A stretch of DNA of 64,000 nt from Glycine soja (GCF_004193775.1 NC_041010.1:43575562-43639561), one strand, 5' to 3'; counted from the stretch's first letter, positions 48,201 to 60,602 are shown. Numbers and translations are program-made. The notes: generated by a model not told the origin, from the sequence alone.

Positions 48201-49440
48201 CCTACAAGTTTTCACCTTCCAGCATTTAGTGATAAGTGGAGAAAAAAGTGAAGGTTGAGTATACTTTGATGTAATTCACTTGAAGATCGTAAAAATATAT
48301 CATATGTCAGTTCTACTCATCACAAAGACCAATAATTCATATATACTAAAGACTTCACATATATGCATATTCATCAATATAAGAAAATGAGACTTCTTGA
48401 ATTTGATGTCAAAACAGAAACAATAAATTAAATTAATATTTCATATATCATATATGCGCTGATCTTTATAATGAATAAACAATACCTAAAGATTTAAGAT
48501 AATCTCGATCAATAATATTCACCTGTCTGAACCATTGTTAACATTAGAAATACTGAAGGAATCCAAAGACTTGTTTTGAAATTCAGAATTATCACGAAGC
48601 TGACTCCCGCACAATTAATTGGAAGAAGAATGAGGAGCCCCACGATTCTACCAAAAGTAAATATTTTTAAACTGCACATATCAAAGAGGGGAAAAATAAG
48701 TAAACAAAAAAAGTGATGCCTTCAAACAACATACAGCATGGTGACAGAAAATAGAAAGACCGATATATATTTTGAAGAAATGCAGATATATAAGTAGTCA
48801 GTGACTCAGTGGCTAAAGATGGATATATTATATCATATTGACAATTTTTTTATTATTTAAAATTCAGTAAAAGTTAACCAAATGAATATACGTTTGAATC
48901 AAATTTACAATTGAGTATAATCAATGACAAAGGGAGTCCAGTTCTGTTGCAGAAACCACCTTTGCATATTTACTTATATATAGACATATATAAACTTGCC
49001 TAAACATAGGTCAGTTACATACATAATGCAGGAACATCCATCAAAATCAGTAAAAGAGGCTTGGTTAGCCAATATAATATATCTGAGTTTAAAAGGAAAT
49101 GACATGATATATAGTTCTTTAAATCTAGAAACCATTGAATAATTTAAATCACCTAAAGACAAATATGCGCATGAAAACAAAAGCATCTAAGCCGGCAGTT
49201 GATAAAAACTCTTCTTCAGAGGTCTCCCATGCTTTTCTCACCCAACCAGCAGTAGCAGCAGGTAACAAACGTTCCAAGTTACATTCAACACCCTCTTGAC
49301 ATTTTTGTTCAGAAACTAAGTGCGGTGCATATACAGTAATATTACAAGGTTGCTTCCTCAATATAGAGTAGAGGGTGAAAAATAAAAAAACAAGGACCAA
49401 GGTTAGTTCCAAGTGAAGTTAGAAGAGCAGCAAGAATCAT
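45233..49440 (-). pseudogene. OSCA/CSC1 osmosensitive cation channel pseudogene (RXW8-like)
   Basis: OSCA/CSC1 proteins (DUF221, about 700-770 aa) are mechanically and osmotically gated Ca2+-permeable channels. Homologous pieces lie in order on the minus strand. N-terminus 49,151-49,440 (YSILRKQP, WVRKAWETSEEEFLSTAGLD). TM piece 48533-48671 (VGLLILLPINCAG). 47905-47968 (LWIHFCAAYVFTGVVCILLY). 47582-47793 (EYDYISSKRIACFYSSKPEP, ARGIPVPSGSTCNDIVEHFF). 46,589-46,870 ([20 protein letters not shown]). 45,233-45,370 (FWPTVHN, FGLKKLPMASVLTLPLPI). Lesions: frameshifts near 49,400, 48,600, 47,635 and 45,295; a TAG at 47650-47652 replacing a Gln codon; a donor reading GA instead of GT after 47905; and loss of the central cytosolic and TM exons between 47,580 and 46,870. 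The last C-terminal exon is not recognisable. Clearly dead, but recent enough to read. Confidence 0.88.
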
Positions 49441-51589
49441 TATTGAAATCTAGTTCAAAACCAGCAGATAAACTCTATACACCTAACAACACAACTGTAG
49501 TCCTGACTCCTGAAATTAAAGAAAACAGAACTCTCAATAGAATCTGAATCAGGAATGCATGTCCAAATAAACACTTTGAACCAATCCAATTTAGTAAACT
49601 GGAATCACAAGAAGACAAAGTCACCTCACAGAAGAAGGAGAAAACCAAAAAAAACAACCAGTCACTTAGAAAAAATTTAAGAACGCTAGCTATCCAATGC
49701 ACTATGAGCAAAAGGATTTTGAGCTTTCAACACAAAACCTGGTAGTCTGAGATAATCTCATCAGTCATCTGAATGTATGTAATTTTGCAACTCAGTAAAT
49801 CTAGGATGTTCGCCGTTAAAAAGCTGGCATTTTTAAATGGGGTTAGTCATTGTCTGCTATACATGGAGGATAGACAAAGTCCATAAGATAGCAGAGAATT
49901 TTATTTCGGTATAGATGAAATTTTGGACTTTCAGAAGTTAGAGTATTATAAACAGCATTAGTGCATCAGCTATCACGTTTGCTAATCGCCAACATTTGAG
50001 CCTATACAGTACACAAGCAATGCAATGGACTGATCAATTATTAAACTTTTACTGGTAGCTTACACATAACCCTTCAATTATAAGGTTGAAAATCTACAAA
50101 CAAAACTTTGATAAATTCTCATTCTAGGCAAATACTACATCACAATGATTCGATGATCATTATAGATTACCAAAAACCAAAAAGAAATTAAAGTTTATCA
50201 TGTCACAAACCCCAAGAACTCCATTAAATGTAGAAATCTTTGTCAAATGCAATCTTAAAACTATACATCCACATCCACTAATCCAGCGTGAAGGTGTAGA
50301 ACTGTATAAGGTTGATACAAGATTGCGATTTCAAAAATTTCAACAGGTTTGGTCAGATATATTGACATATCATGAAACGGATCTACATCCAAATTTGGAT
50401 GCGATTTATATCAAAATCCAAATTAGGTAGCATGCAAGGAAACGTTGCTTTACAAGACTTTGTTGTAACCATGCATTTTATAGCATGCAAGGAAACGTTG
50501 CTTTACAAGACTTTGTTAGGAACGATGATAACAAGAGACAAGCATCAATTAGGTAGATTCATAAATGAAACAAAGATCAAATATATTATAGAGTATAGGC
50601 CAAATGATAGAAACTGAAGAGTTTGTGGAGAGAGAGAACCTGACTATGGAGCAATACAGAGAAGCATCACTGAGTACAGTTGCTGGGAAAATTAATGATA
50701 CAGATACAAGGAAGGAATTTATGTGTGTGTGTGATCACATGAACAACAACAACATGGGACCAAGAAAAACAAAAGACAAAATAAACTACGTACCGATCGA
50801 GTTTGTTCTCCCGCCTTTTTTGGTGGTGATCATGAAACCCCACGTCCACGTGTCAATATATGCCTCGTTTGTTCGTTTTTGTTGGTTTCGTCATTTTTTT
50901 CCTTATAAACACTGATTCAGTGCTTTTGACACATTACGTGTTCGAGAGGAAATGGGAAAGTTCCTTAAAGCCATATTTGGGGACAATACGTGATTTTGGG
51001 GAGATAACATGTGAAGTTTAATTTTTTGTTAGATAGACATGTGTACTTTTTACATGAATAACATTACAATAATACAAGAGTTTAGTGTAACAATTTTAAA
51101 TTTTCGATTAATAAAAAATTGTTATTTATATAATTTTTAATATAAGTATCATAAATGTGAATAAATTTATTATATGTAAGTTTTTTTACAAATGGTAGTT
51201 TATTGGTTGTTAGTTTTTTTTGTTAGTGATAAGATCATGATTTTTTTATTTTTTTATTGCTAAATTAACTTTATATATGATAACTTGTGATGTATTATAT
51301 TTTTTTCTACACTATAAGTATTTTTTAATTTTTATTGAAAACAATTTTATTTGAGTAATAACAATTTTTTCACCAAATATTTAATACAACAATTACATAT
51401 TTAAAATTCAATTTTAAGATAAATAATTCCACACCAATTAATTCACTTGTGATTTAATGATTATTTAGAATTATTTTACACTTAACTCTTTTTCTTATAG
51501 CATAATATTTGAATAGTAAACTAAATAATAAATATAATAATGCTGATGATCAAAGAATGAACGTGGAGGCACCAAATATTCAACCATTG
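49441..51589. other. Intergenic spacer between the OSCA pseudogene and VTI1
   Basis: Non-coding, moderately AT-rich. It contains a 53-bp-period direct repeat at 50,428-50,517 and a G-box core at 50847-50852. Short open frames around 50,200-50,900 resemble no family I know, and I do not call them genes. Confidence 0.5.
50428..50517. repeat. Direct repeat, two 37-bp copies, period 53 bp
   Basis: The 37-bp word beginning TAGCATGCAAGGAAACGTTG and ending ACTTTGTT occurs identically at 50428-50464 and 50481-50517. A 16-bp spacer separates the copies. Identity implies a recent tandem duplication or concerted change. No function is evident. Confidence 0.9.
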
Positions 51590-51649
51590 CACGTGTTATC
51601 TAGATATGCATTCATGTAGAAAAGTAACATGCAGCGCTATCCACGTCAT
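51590..51649 (+). promoter_or_regulatory. G-box and ABRE-like cluster upstream of VTI1
   Basis: CACGTG at 51590-51595 and CCACGTCATC near 51,640, about 270-325 bp upstream of the VTI1 start. These cores bind plant bZIP and bHLH factors, and the ACGT core is typical of abscisic-acid response elements. An acceptor just before the start codon (ACAG at about 51,910) and a donor CAG|GTGCAT near 51,761 suggest a short leader intron, so the sites would lie close to the transcription start. Confidence 0.35.
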
Positions 51650-51914
51650 CCTCATGGTTCCCTACATAACCCTGTCCTGTAACCTGTTGGTCCTTTCAAC
51701 TAAAAACTCTGCTCCTTTTGTTATTACGTTTACCACTCAATTTTTTCTCCAGCAACTTCAGGTGCATGTATTCATGCTCAATTTCATCTCTGTCTCACTC
51801 GAATTAATTGATTAATTATCCGTATTCTGTATTGGTGGCTAACCTTCGATGAGAAGGTTCTGCATTGTGTTTTCATTTTTTGGATTGCATTGAAATTTTG
51901 ATGTTGAACAGAGA

Positions 51915-54310
51915 ATGAGTTGTGGGGAGTTTGAGGGATATGAGCGGCAGTATTGCGAGCTTTCAGCAAATCTATCAAAAGCATGCATTGATAATGTAGC
52001 TGCTCCTCTTAATGGAGGTACTCTAAATTCTAAATGATAAATAAACCATTGAAAATTTTATAAAGATAAGAAGAATCATTGAAACTTATGATTTCATGCT
52101 AGAGGAATGTATAGACATATATATATATATATATATATATTATTTTTTTATTTCTATAGTTTTTTTAATTTGTATATTTTCTGTTTAATCTACAGAGCTA
52201 AAGAAACAAAAAAAATCTGAAATAAAGGAGGGAATTGAGGAGGGAGAAGCTTTGGTATCCTCTTCACTTTTTTGTTCTTTTAGTTGGAAAGCTTCCTTTC
52301 TTTTTTCTGTATTCTAGCTTTCTGATATGGTCGTGCTTATGAATTTGTAGATTCGAAAAATGGACCTTGATGCAAGAAGTTTACAGCCAGACTTGAAGGC
52401 TGTGCTTCTTGCTAAGGTGAGGGAGTACAAAGCAGATCTGAACAACATTAAAAGAGAAGTGAAGAAAATTATATCTGCTGACTTAAACCCTTCTTCTGCA
52501 AGGGATGAGTTGTTGGAATCGACCATGACAAATGCTATGATGAAGGTAAGGTTCATTTTTAATTTAACATCTGTTGCTGATGTTAAAGGACAATTCATTG
52601 TCCTGTGAAACCACTATATGAAGCAACAATTTGGTCCCCCTTTTCCTTTATTGTTATGCTTATGCACTAATTGGTTAAGAGCATGTTTGGGAATCCATTG
52701 CAAAATTATGTTTGAGGCCAATGGCCAAAGTAATTTTGCTAGCACATCAGGACTCTTGCTTTTGCGTTTATTCTTTTATCTGGTGGATTTGCAATGAAAC
52801 GTGCATCTCAACATTTCCAACGGCAAACCAAACATGCACTAAGTAGTTGCTTACTTTTGCTAATGTAGCTTTTCCTTTCCAGCTTTCAAGCAATCCATGT
52901 TACTGACACACTAGCATTACTAATCCTTCACTCGCGGCTAATAAGAATTGAGATGAAATATTGTAGTTGTTATATAAATTAAAGGACTTCTTTAAAACTA
53001 TTTGCATGTTTATATTCTAGATAATACTTAATACTCTCTTACCAATAACCAATTTGTCTGTATTTGTTGTCTTTTGTTTTATATTTGCATTTGCATTGTT
53101 AAGTATGCTCTTGCTTGAATTCCACTGTTTTATAGATGCAGCCATATGCATACCTTTCATTAAGGATGCAACAAAATGGATGAAGTTAAGACTACACATG
53201 TTCAATGAAAGTTTTAAACATTTATAAACATTCTGCAGTAATTTTTTAATGTTTGAACTGCAGCTATTCGAGGAGTAAAACAGAAGATCAATTATATTTA
53301 TTTATTTATATTTTTGTTAACAAAAGTTAGTTTATTAGTTTTGTTAGAAATGTCAGGAGATTCGAACTATGACCTCTGCCCCCTCCCTTCTTCCTTTCCT
53401 CTTTTCCAATTACTGGGTCAACCTTATATCCCCTAGAAGATCAATTATATGCATTGGTTTCAACACCAAGAAGACCAAAAGAGAAAAATAGGAGTAATCT
53501 ATTAATTATGTAAAAATTGAAAAGAATAAATTGTGTTTTTTCCATTGTACATCTTCTAGTGAAGCATACACAACAAAAAAATATAAACCTTAATTTAGAG
53601 GTATTGAGGTGATTCAATCTTCATTTCTGAACACTCATGTTTTTTGGATTGACACCGCCATATCTGACACGTATTGCTGACATGATTACAAAGGCATCAG
53701 CTGATCATAGAGAAAGAGAAAGATTAATGATATCAACCAAAAGGTTGAACAAGTCCAGTGACAGAATTAACGACAGTAGAGGAACAATGTTGGAAACAGA
53801 AGACCTTGGCATTTCGATTCTTCAAGATTTGCATTCACAGAGACAATCTCTACTGCATACACATGACACGGTAACTCTTTCTCTTTCCTGTTAGTTATTA
53901 ATAAGATGCTTTTCAGGATTTTACTTTCCTATAGTGATAACTTACTAGCTTCTTTAGCATGCAGCGTTTCTGGAGTTGTACCTTTGGACTGAGTAATGCG
54001 AGAAATCGGTTCAGTTTTATCTAAAGTTTTATATCATTTGTAGATTGCTTTTCATATATTTTAAAAATTTTCTGCATATAGGTTTATTAATATTTTCTGC
54101 ACATATATTTGCACCTGTAGATTGCATTTTATCCACTGATGGTTATATTCCATCATGCAGCTTCATGGAGTGGATGATAACACAGACAAGAGCAAGAAAA
54201 TTTTGTCTAACATGTCAAGAAGGATGGACAAAAGCAAATGGATTTTGAGCACCATTGCTGTGCTCCTGATTTTTGTTATAATCTTGATTGTGTACTTCAA
54301 ACTTTCTTAG
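51915..54310 (+). CDS. VTI1: VTI1-type Qb-SNARE (VTI11/12/13 family)
   Basis: VTI1 SNAREs sit on the trans-Golgi network, prevacuolar compartment and vacuole and drive membrane fusion in vacuolar transport. Exons 51915-52017, 52196-52254, 52351-52545, 53694-53870 and 54161-54310 are phase-consistent and sum to 684 nt (227 aa, as in the family). The N-terminal three-helix Vti1 domain (GYERQYCELSANLSKACID onward) occupies about residues 8-100. The SNARE helix runs from about 132 (RLNKSSDRINDSRGTMLETE) through ISILQDLHSQRQSL with the central Gln layer, to about 198. A single C-terminal membrane anchor (WILSTIAVLLIFVIILIVYF) ends at FKLS. The start is the only in-frame ATG matching family N-termini. 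Which of the three plant paralogues it matches cannot be decided by eye; the basic and acidic linker residues are rather diverged. Confidence 0.93.
52117..52142. repeat. (AT)n microsatellite in VTI1 intron 1
   Basis: About twelve AT units in the first coding intron, 50 bp before the exon-2 acceptor. Probably length-polymorphic. Confidence 0.85.
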
Positions 54311-55055
54311 TAGCTAATACCATATCATTTCTCCCATGATCATGAGAAGCGGTCCATACTCAATTTTGTATTACAAATAAATTGGCAGCGATAACCTAAC
54401 GAACATAATAGCAGGGACAGAATGGTTCCTTTAGAAAAGACACTCCGAGGATGTTTTGCTCCCTTGTTTCCTCAATTACCAATTCGATTCTACTCTAGCT
54501 ATTTGTTACCAACAGAAAATGTGCAAAAATATGAAATTATTTCCACCTACCAATCCATCCTTCTATTTTACAGCTTAATGTCTCTAGATATTAATGCTTG
54601 TGTTATTAAATTCAGACCCTTTGACCAATGAATTAATAAAATTAAATCGAACAAATTAAAAAATCATTATGAACCGATTTAAACTAGCTTTAAACCAACT
54701 AGACGGTTCAACCAATGAGCTGACCAGATAATCAGTCTGAATAACATTAGATCATCCAAACTCAAGAACTGATGATTTGAATTGGCTCTGATCTGATGCT
54801 CATTTTTGGCCATTAACTCATCTATATTTTGGATATGAAGCTCTTACTCTATTTATTACACACACACAAAACTCTTCAATGAAGGAAATATAGCCTCTTG
54901 GGAGATTTCATACAAAACACATCATCTAGCACTTCACACGGATGCAAACATGGCATATTTTCTTAAGCCAAAGTGCCAAACAAACAAGATATTAAGCGTA
55001 GAAACACTGATTGTCTGTTTGGAACATTCTCATCAAGCCCTGCCCTAAGTGATTT
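54311..55055. other. Convergent 3' ends of VTI1 and PME31
   Basis: About 745 bp separate the two stop codons. An AATAAA near 54,376 suits VTI1. No coding frame or repeat is supportable. Confidence 0.5.
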
Positions 55056-58000
55056 TCAAGCAGAATATGGAATCCTGAGGGCCATCCTTTGAGCAAGCCA
55101 AGGTTTCTCTAGTTCTGGATCAATGAAAGGATGCGTGAGGAACTGCTCAGCTTCTTCATCCAACAATTCTCTACACCACGTTACTCGTTTTGATGGACAG
55201 CATCCAGGTCCAAAACACCTATAGTTAGGATAAAAATTACTTTAAACTTCTTCAACTCAACTAACAAACTTTGCAATTTAAGGCAAGTAAATAGTGTTTC
55301 CATCAGCATATTCACGGTGTTAGTATAACACATAACATTCTTTATTCAAATCAAACTTCTTAATTTTGAATCTTCTGGCGACATAAAGAAGCAGTTCACT
55401 ATCTGAGTATAACATAAACTCACATTTATAATCGTTGCACAAATCTAGAACTGTTTCATACCCTGCAAAGCAAAAAACAATGCAAAAATGAAGTACCTGT
55501 ATTCATAAAAGCAAGCACTTCTTTCATTCTCCATTTTCCCCCAGTTATCCCAGCCAACATGCCTTATACATTGATCCATGTAAGTGTATGCAAAGACCAC
55601 CCTTCCAAAAGGGCCCCACGGTCGTCCAAGATATGCATATGAATTTCCTCCATTGCCTGTGATAACACATCTGCAATGGCACCAGAGACTACTCAGGTAA
55701 AATATTTACAAGGAACCAGATGGTCCAGAACATAGAAAAAGATGCCCTGATCAGGGAGGACTACAACCAATAACTTACAGAAAGTCTTAGCCTAACAAGA
55801 TTTTATAAGTAAACCGATTTAAAAAGAATTTTTTTCCAAATATCATTTCTCTTAATAAATTTCTCTTAGAGTCCAAAAAATTTGAATCTTTTTTAAATGA
55901 ATGAAATACATAAATGATAAATTAGCATAAACTTAATGTCCTAATCTTTTATTTATTTTTATAAACATTATATAACTGTCTTTATTTAAAAATAGAAAAA
56001 TTGTCTTGCCTTCCTTTTCCCTCCAAAACCACACCTCCCAAATATAGTCTTAGAAAAGAACAAGTTTAATGCTAAATTCAGTATTCCTTTTTTCTATAAA
56101 AGAAATGCAGAGAACTAGTTTTAGAAGGGTGGTTGTGGCGACGGAAAAGTTTTAGCCCTGTATTCAATATCAAAAGTAAGTCCTAAAACAAAGAAGGCTA
56201 ATTTAATGTAAATTTACAGAAGCACCAACTCCTTAACCTAAAAAGGACAAACTTAATTTTCTCATTAAATACTGATGTTAGAATACAAAAGTTATTACTC
56301 TGCACTATTACTTGACCAAAGATATTAGTATACATATGAGTATTAGGCAAATTGTTTATCACACCCCATAACATCTTAATTTTATTCAAAGTCTTGTTTC
56401 ACTCTTCTCTCTTTTCCTCCGGCATACTCCTAAATCGAGGACCATTCAGTAGACTTCTGCACCTAAAATTTAAAACTCAATTCCCATTGTTGAATAAAAG
56501 CATATGATGTAAGAACTAACTCTTTCCTCATTGGACAGTTTAAGAACAACACTGGATTGTAGACTTCTAAAGACTAAAGTGCAGCAATAGGTGGTAGATG
56601 AGATTGTTAACACTGGAAAGTGATCAGTTACTCACCTTAAGAATACATAACCAGATGTTTCCTGTGATGATTTTCTGCTCTGTGCGGTTATGAAGCCTGC
56701 AGACTTGCAGTGGATATGACAGTGCTCCAAAAGAGCAGTGCTATTGCCAAAGATGAAGTCCACACTTCCTTCAATGTAGCAATCTTTCAAATATTGTTTA
56801 CCATAATGTAAGTATAGTGTGTCCTGCACCATAATCATGAAAGAAATTTATCCTAACTTTGATAGAATGTCCTTAACGAAACAGAATTCTGGGATTCAAC
56901 GTAAGACCGGCTAGTCTGCTGATCAAGGTCCCAAGTTAATTTAAGATACCATTCTTTTCAAGAGAAGAAGCCAGAAAAGTGACAATCATAACTTACACAG
57001 GAACACATCCATCACAGCAATCACTTAACAGACGCATTTTTAAAGATCATAAGCAAAGATGGACTTTTTGTGGGTCTTAAAAAAAATTTCAACACTTCAA
57101 CAAGCATATATCACCAACATACAAACGCAAAGAAAATCATGATCCTCTAACCTATATGAGCTAAAGACAACAAGCCAGTGGAGCTCTGGAACTACCTGCC
57201 ATCCAAGGAACCTGCAATTGTAGAAAGCACATCGATCTGCCGTTACTCTAATTGCAACTGCTTGCCCTGAACCCTGTCAGAAAGAAAAGGAAAAGAAAGG
57301 AGCACTATATAAGGTCTTTCATGGTTTCTTCCTGTAAATATAATTTGTCTCCATCAAACTTATGAAGAAACTATTCAGAATTTACAACCAGATATTTGAC
57401 TAGCAAAAGAATAAATGTCAAAGAATCTCTATTCTCTATCTTCAGCAATCAGTAGCTCCAAAAATGAAAAGCTTTATTCTTTCTCTTAAATATACAATAC
57501 AATTGTAAGACAATGACAGGCCTTCTACATGTATCAACATGTCAACTACCGACAAAGGGGACGGAAAGGGGAACTATCCAAATTGCCTTTGAATCTATTC
57601 ATCAAAGTGAATAAGTGATAAGAAAGAAACTAGCACAATCAAAAACCTTGAAAACAGTGAAATTTCAGAAAACAACCAATGCATTACCTCAGGGGCAGAA
57701 TTCTCAAATGTAATATTCTCAGCAATAAAGTCCTCCCCTTCCACAATGGTACTTCCACAACCAAACGTCCCAGTCCCTATCACCCTCGCAGGCTGCAACA
57801 AAAATCCAAAGCCAAAAAAAATGGTTTTTTTGACACATATCCACCACTCCAAATGAAGAAATTATCAATTTTGACACACACCCATTAACCCAAAGGACGA
57901 TAACATTTTAAAAATGAACAATTTTGACACATACCGACAAAAGGGTATCTGAGGAAAAAGACGAAGAGAAGAGAAGGTGCGTACTTGGTGGTGATCGATT

Positions 58001-58227
58001 CCGGTGGCAGTGTTGTTCCAGGTAAGCACAGTGTCCTCAGGGCTGAGAGCGGCGAGAGTGATGAAATTCTTGGTCTTGGGGACATACACCGGTTGCCGGT
58101 AGATTCCCGGCGACACCCGAATCACCGTCCGGCGAATGTTGCCGAGCGGCACGGCGTCGATCGCCTCCTGCACCGTTTGGAAATCTGCGGTTCCGTCCTG
58201 TGCCACCGTGAATATGCAAGCTGCCAT
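55056..58227 (-). CDS. PME31: Pectin methylesterase, PME31 type (no PRO region)
   Basis: The enzyme removes methyl esters from homogalacturonan, releasing methanol and stiffening or remodelling pectin. Exons in order: 57985-58227, 57688-57792, 57196-57273, 56636-56823, 55497-55670, 55056-55218. They sum to 951 nt (316 aa); Arabidopsis PME31 is 317. The fold is a right-handed parallel beta-helix. Catalytic motifs are complete: SGQAVAIRV with the Gln, GWQDTLY with the first Asp, GSVDFIFGNS with the second Asp, and LGRPWGPFG with the Arg and Trp. The N-terminal PRO/PMEI domain is absent, as in this subgroup. The chosen ATG at 58227 gives the family-like start MAACIFTVAQDG; an in-frame ATG at 58311 would add 28 residues beginning MTVIPFVRLLFFSFL, a possible hydrophobic leader. 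How PME31-type enzymes reach the wall is unclear, so the longer form deserves attention. Confidence 0.93.
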
Positions 58228-58689
58228 TTTCTCTAGAGAGAGAGATAAGTGATTTTGATGTGAAGAGAGAAAAGAAAAGAAAAGTAAACGCACGAAAGGT
58301 ATCACCGTCACTCACATCTCACATGAACATAGAATGTTGTGTTGTGTCTGAGTCTGAGGTAACAAATGGAATCGACGAGTGAGTGAGGTGTCAAAAGTTA
58401 AAAGAGTTGCTGTCAGACACTTCACATTAGATTCCTCGGTGATTCACTTATCGAAAGAGGACAGTATTCAAGGATGAAAACTTTTATTTTAATTTTTTTC
58501 TTCAAAAATTTCTTCAATTATAATTTTTAAATTAATTATTTTTAAAATGTATTTATTTAATAAAGAAAATATATTGCGTTTCCCAGTTACAACAAAAAAA
58601 ACCTGGTTAAAACTTAAAACCTCTCTAATAGCAAAATTAGAAGGTTGCAGGGTGAAGTAGCCGCCACGACCACCGCCGCATGTTGTTCT
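58228..58689. promoter_or_regulatory. PME31 promoter and 5' UTR region
   Basis: About 460 bp between the divergent PME31 start and the PPR pseudogene. A GA/CT-rich stretch at 58,236-58,285 lies directly upstream of the PME31 start. No convincing TATA box was fixed. Confidence 0.35.
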
Positions 58690-60403
58690 TATTTCCATGC
58701 TCATGCAGCTTCGCGCTTTCAAGCTTTCCTTCAAAGTCATTCACAAACACAAGCCCACCTTGACCACCCTTTGGCACCCATTTGCCTCCACCGCACTCGC
58801 CCACTCCAACACCCCTTTCACACCTTCCTCTTCTTTCTCCACCTTCGATGTTCTCCAAACCATCTCCACAACACCCCCTCCCACGCCCTCTCCTTCTTCA
58901 CACACATCCGCCACACCGGTTTCTCTCACACCATCCACACCTACGTCCCCATAACGCCAACTAGACACCCTCTTTCTCCACCTCATCAACCACCACCACC
59001 GCCCTCCTCTTCCTGATGTGTATGTTTATTCTACACTAATTCACAGGTATTGTAAGAGTCATAATCTTCTCAGGGCTTTGGCTTTGCACGATAAGATGAT
59101 TTTGAGGGGTGTGAAGACAAATTGTGTGGTTGTTAGCTACATTCTGCATTATTTGGGGGAGATGGGGCTGACTTTGGAGGTGGTGGATCAGTTTAAGGAA
59201 TCCGGGATGTTTCTCGATGAGGTGGCCTAACACAATGTGTTTGATGCTTTGTGTAAGTTGGGGAAAGTGGAGGATGCGGTAGAGATGGTGGAGAAGATGA
59301 AGAGTAAGTGCTTGGGTTTGGATGTTAAGCACTACACGACGCTTATCAATGTGTACTGCCTTTAGGATGATCTTTGTTACTGTGTTTAGCATGTTTAAGG
59401 AAATTAAGGGAAAGGGTTTAAAACATGATATGTACTGGCGGCTGGGTTATCTAGAAATGGTCATGCTCGTGAGGCAGTGAAGCTTTTGGATTTTTTGGAG
59501 AGTCAAGGTGTGAAGCCAAACTCTACTACACACAAGATGATCATTGAATGTTTGTGTTCTGGAGGCAAGGTTTTAGAAGCTGAGGCGTATTTTAACAGTC
59601 TGGAAGATACGAATATTGAAATCTACTCTGCCATGGTGAATGGCTTTTGCGAAGCAGACCTCGTCAAAACATCATATGAAGTTTTCCTTAAGCTGTCAAA
59701 CCAAGGAGATATGGCTAAAGAAGCTTCCTGTTTTAAGCTACTTAATAAACTCTGCATGACAGGTGACATTGAGAAAGCTGTTACATTGCTGGAGAGAATG
59801 TTGTTGTCGAATGTGGAACCAAGCAAAATAATGGGTATTCTAAAGTTTTAGCTGCACTGTGCCAGGCTGGGGATATGAAGAATGCTCGCACTTTGTTTGA
59901 TGTTTTCGTTAATAGAGGATTCACTCCTGATGTTGTAACTTACACAATTATGATAAATAGTTATCGTAGGATGAATTGCTTGCAAGAAACCCATGACCTC
60001 TTCCAGGATATGAAAAGGAAAGGGATCAATCCTGATGTCATTACCTTCACAGTTTTACTTGATGGGAGCTTAAAAGCATATTTACATAAACGTTTCTCTC
60101 CTCATGGAAAAGGAAAGACAACATCACTTTATGTTTCCACCATCTTGAGAGATATGGAGCAAATGGAAATAAATCCGGATGTTGTTTGTTACACTGTGTT
60201 GATTGATGGACTCATGAAGACAGATAACTTTCAACAAGCAGTAAGCCTCTTTGATAAAATGATTGAGAGTGGACTAGAACCAGATACTGTAACATACATT
60301 GCTTTGGTCTCTGGCTTATGTAACAGAGGGCACATGGAGAAAGCTGTTACACTGCTTAATGAAATGTCTTCTAAGGGAATGATACCAGATGCTACACATC
60401 AAT
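58690..60403 (+). pseudogene. PPR protein pseudogene (P-type, At2g26790-like)
   Basis: Pieces of one P-type pentatricopeptide protein (organelle RNA-binding family) follow in order but in changing frames. N-terminal leader near 58,697 (SSFSTFDVLQTI), then another frame (NTPSHALSFFTHIRHTGFSH) from about 58,873. A third frame from about 58,957 (RQLDTLFLHLINHHH, YSTLIHRYCKSHNLLRALAL) ends in TGA near 59,227 (DEVA-stop), resumes, and stops again near 59,362. 59,440-59,840 (GVKPNSTTHKMIIECLCSGG, MTGDIEKAVTLLERML) ends after SKIM. 59,860-60,390 (FTPDVVTYTIMINSYRRMNC, PDVVCYTVLIDGLMKTDNF, LEPDTVTYIALVSGLCNRGH) is another frame. At least four frameshifts and two stops disable it. About ten degenerate repeats of about 35 aa are recognisable. 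There are no introns, as is usual for PPR genes, so retroposition cannot be told from DNA duplication. After the residues GMIPD, near 60,390, it departs from the family. Confidence 0.85.
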
Positions 60404-60602
60404 GCAGGAACCAGAAGAAGAAGAAGAACAAGAAGATGAATATGCTTCGGATTGGACATTACGACAATGGAATCTTCTTAATTTGGGATTTGAGGCCAAA
60501 ACAAAATAGGAATTGTTTTAGTATGGAATCGGAATCAATCAAAACGACAAGCAACGAGACCTGCCGCGAACTCAAAACGGAGAAATGCATAACTAACGGT
60601 TA
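60404..60602 (+). other. Unassigned coding-like tail joined to the PPR pseudogene
   Basis: After the PPR similarity ends, a new frame from an ATG at 60404 encodes a short acidic peptide (MQEPEEEEEQEDEYASDWTL, then RQWNLLNLGFEAKTK) and stops near 60,510. It looks like the first exon of an unrelated gene rather than random AT-rich spacer. The PPR frame itself also stays open to 60603 but becomes Lys-rich and unlike the family. I cannot assign either reading. Confidence 0.25.

Noticed and set aside
50200..50915. Overlapping plus-strand frames upstream of VTI1
   Set aside because: No family resemblance, no splice-linked extension; part of the sequence is a duplicated 37-bp block.
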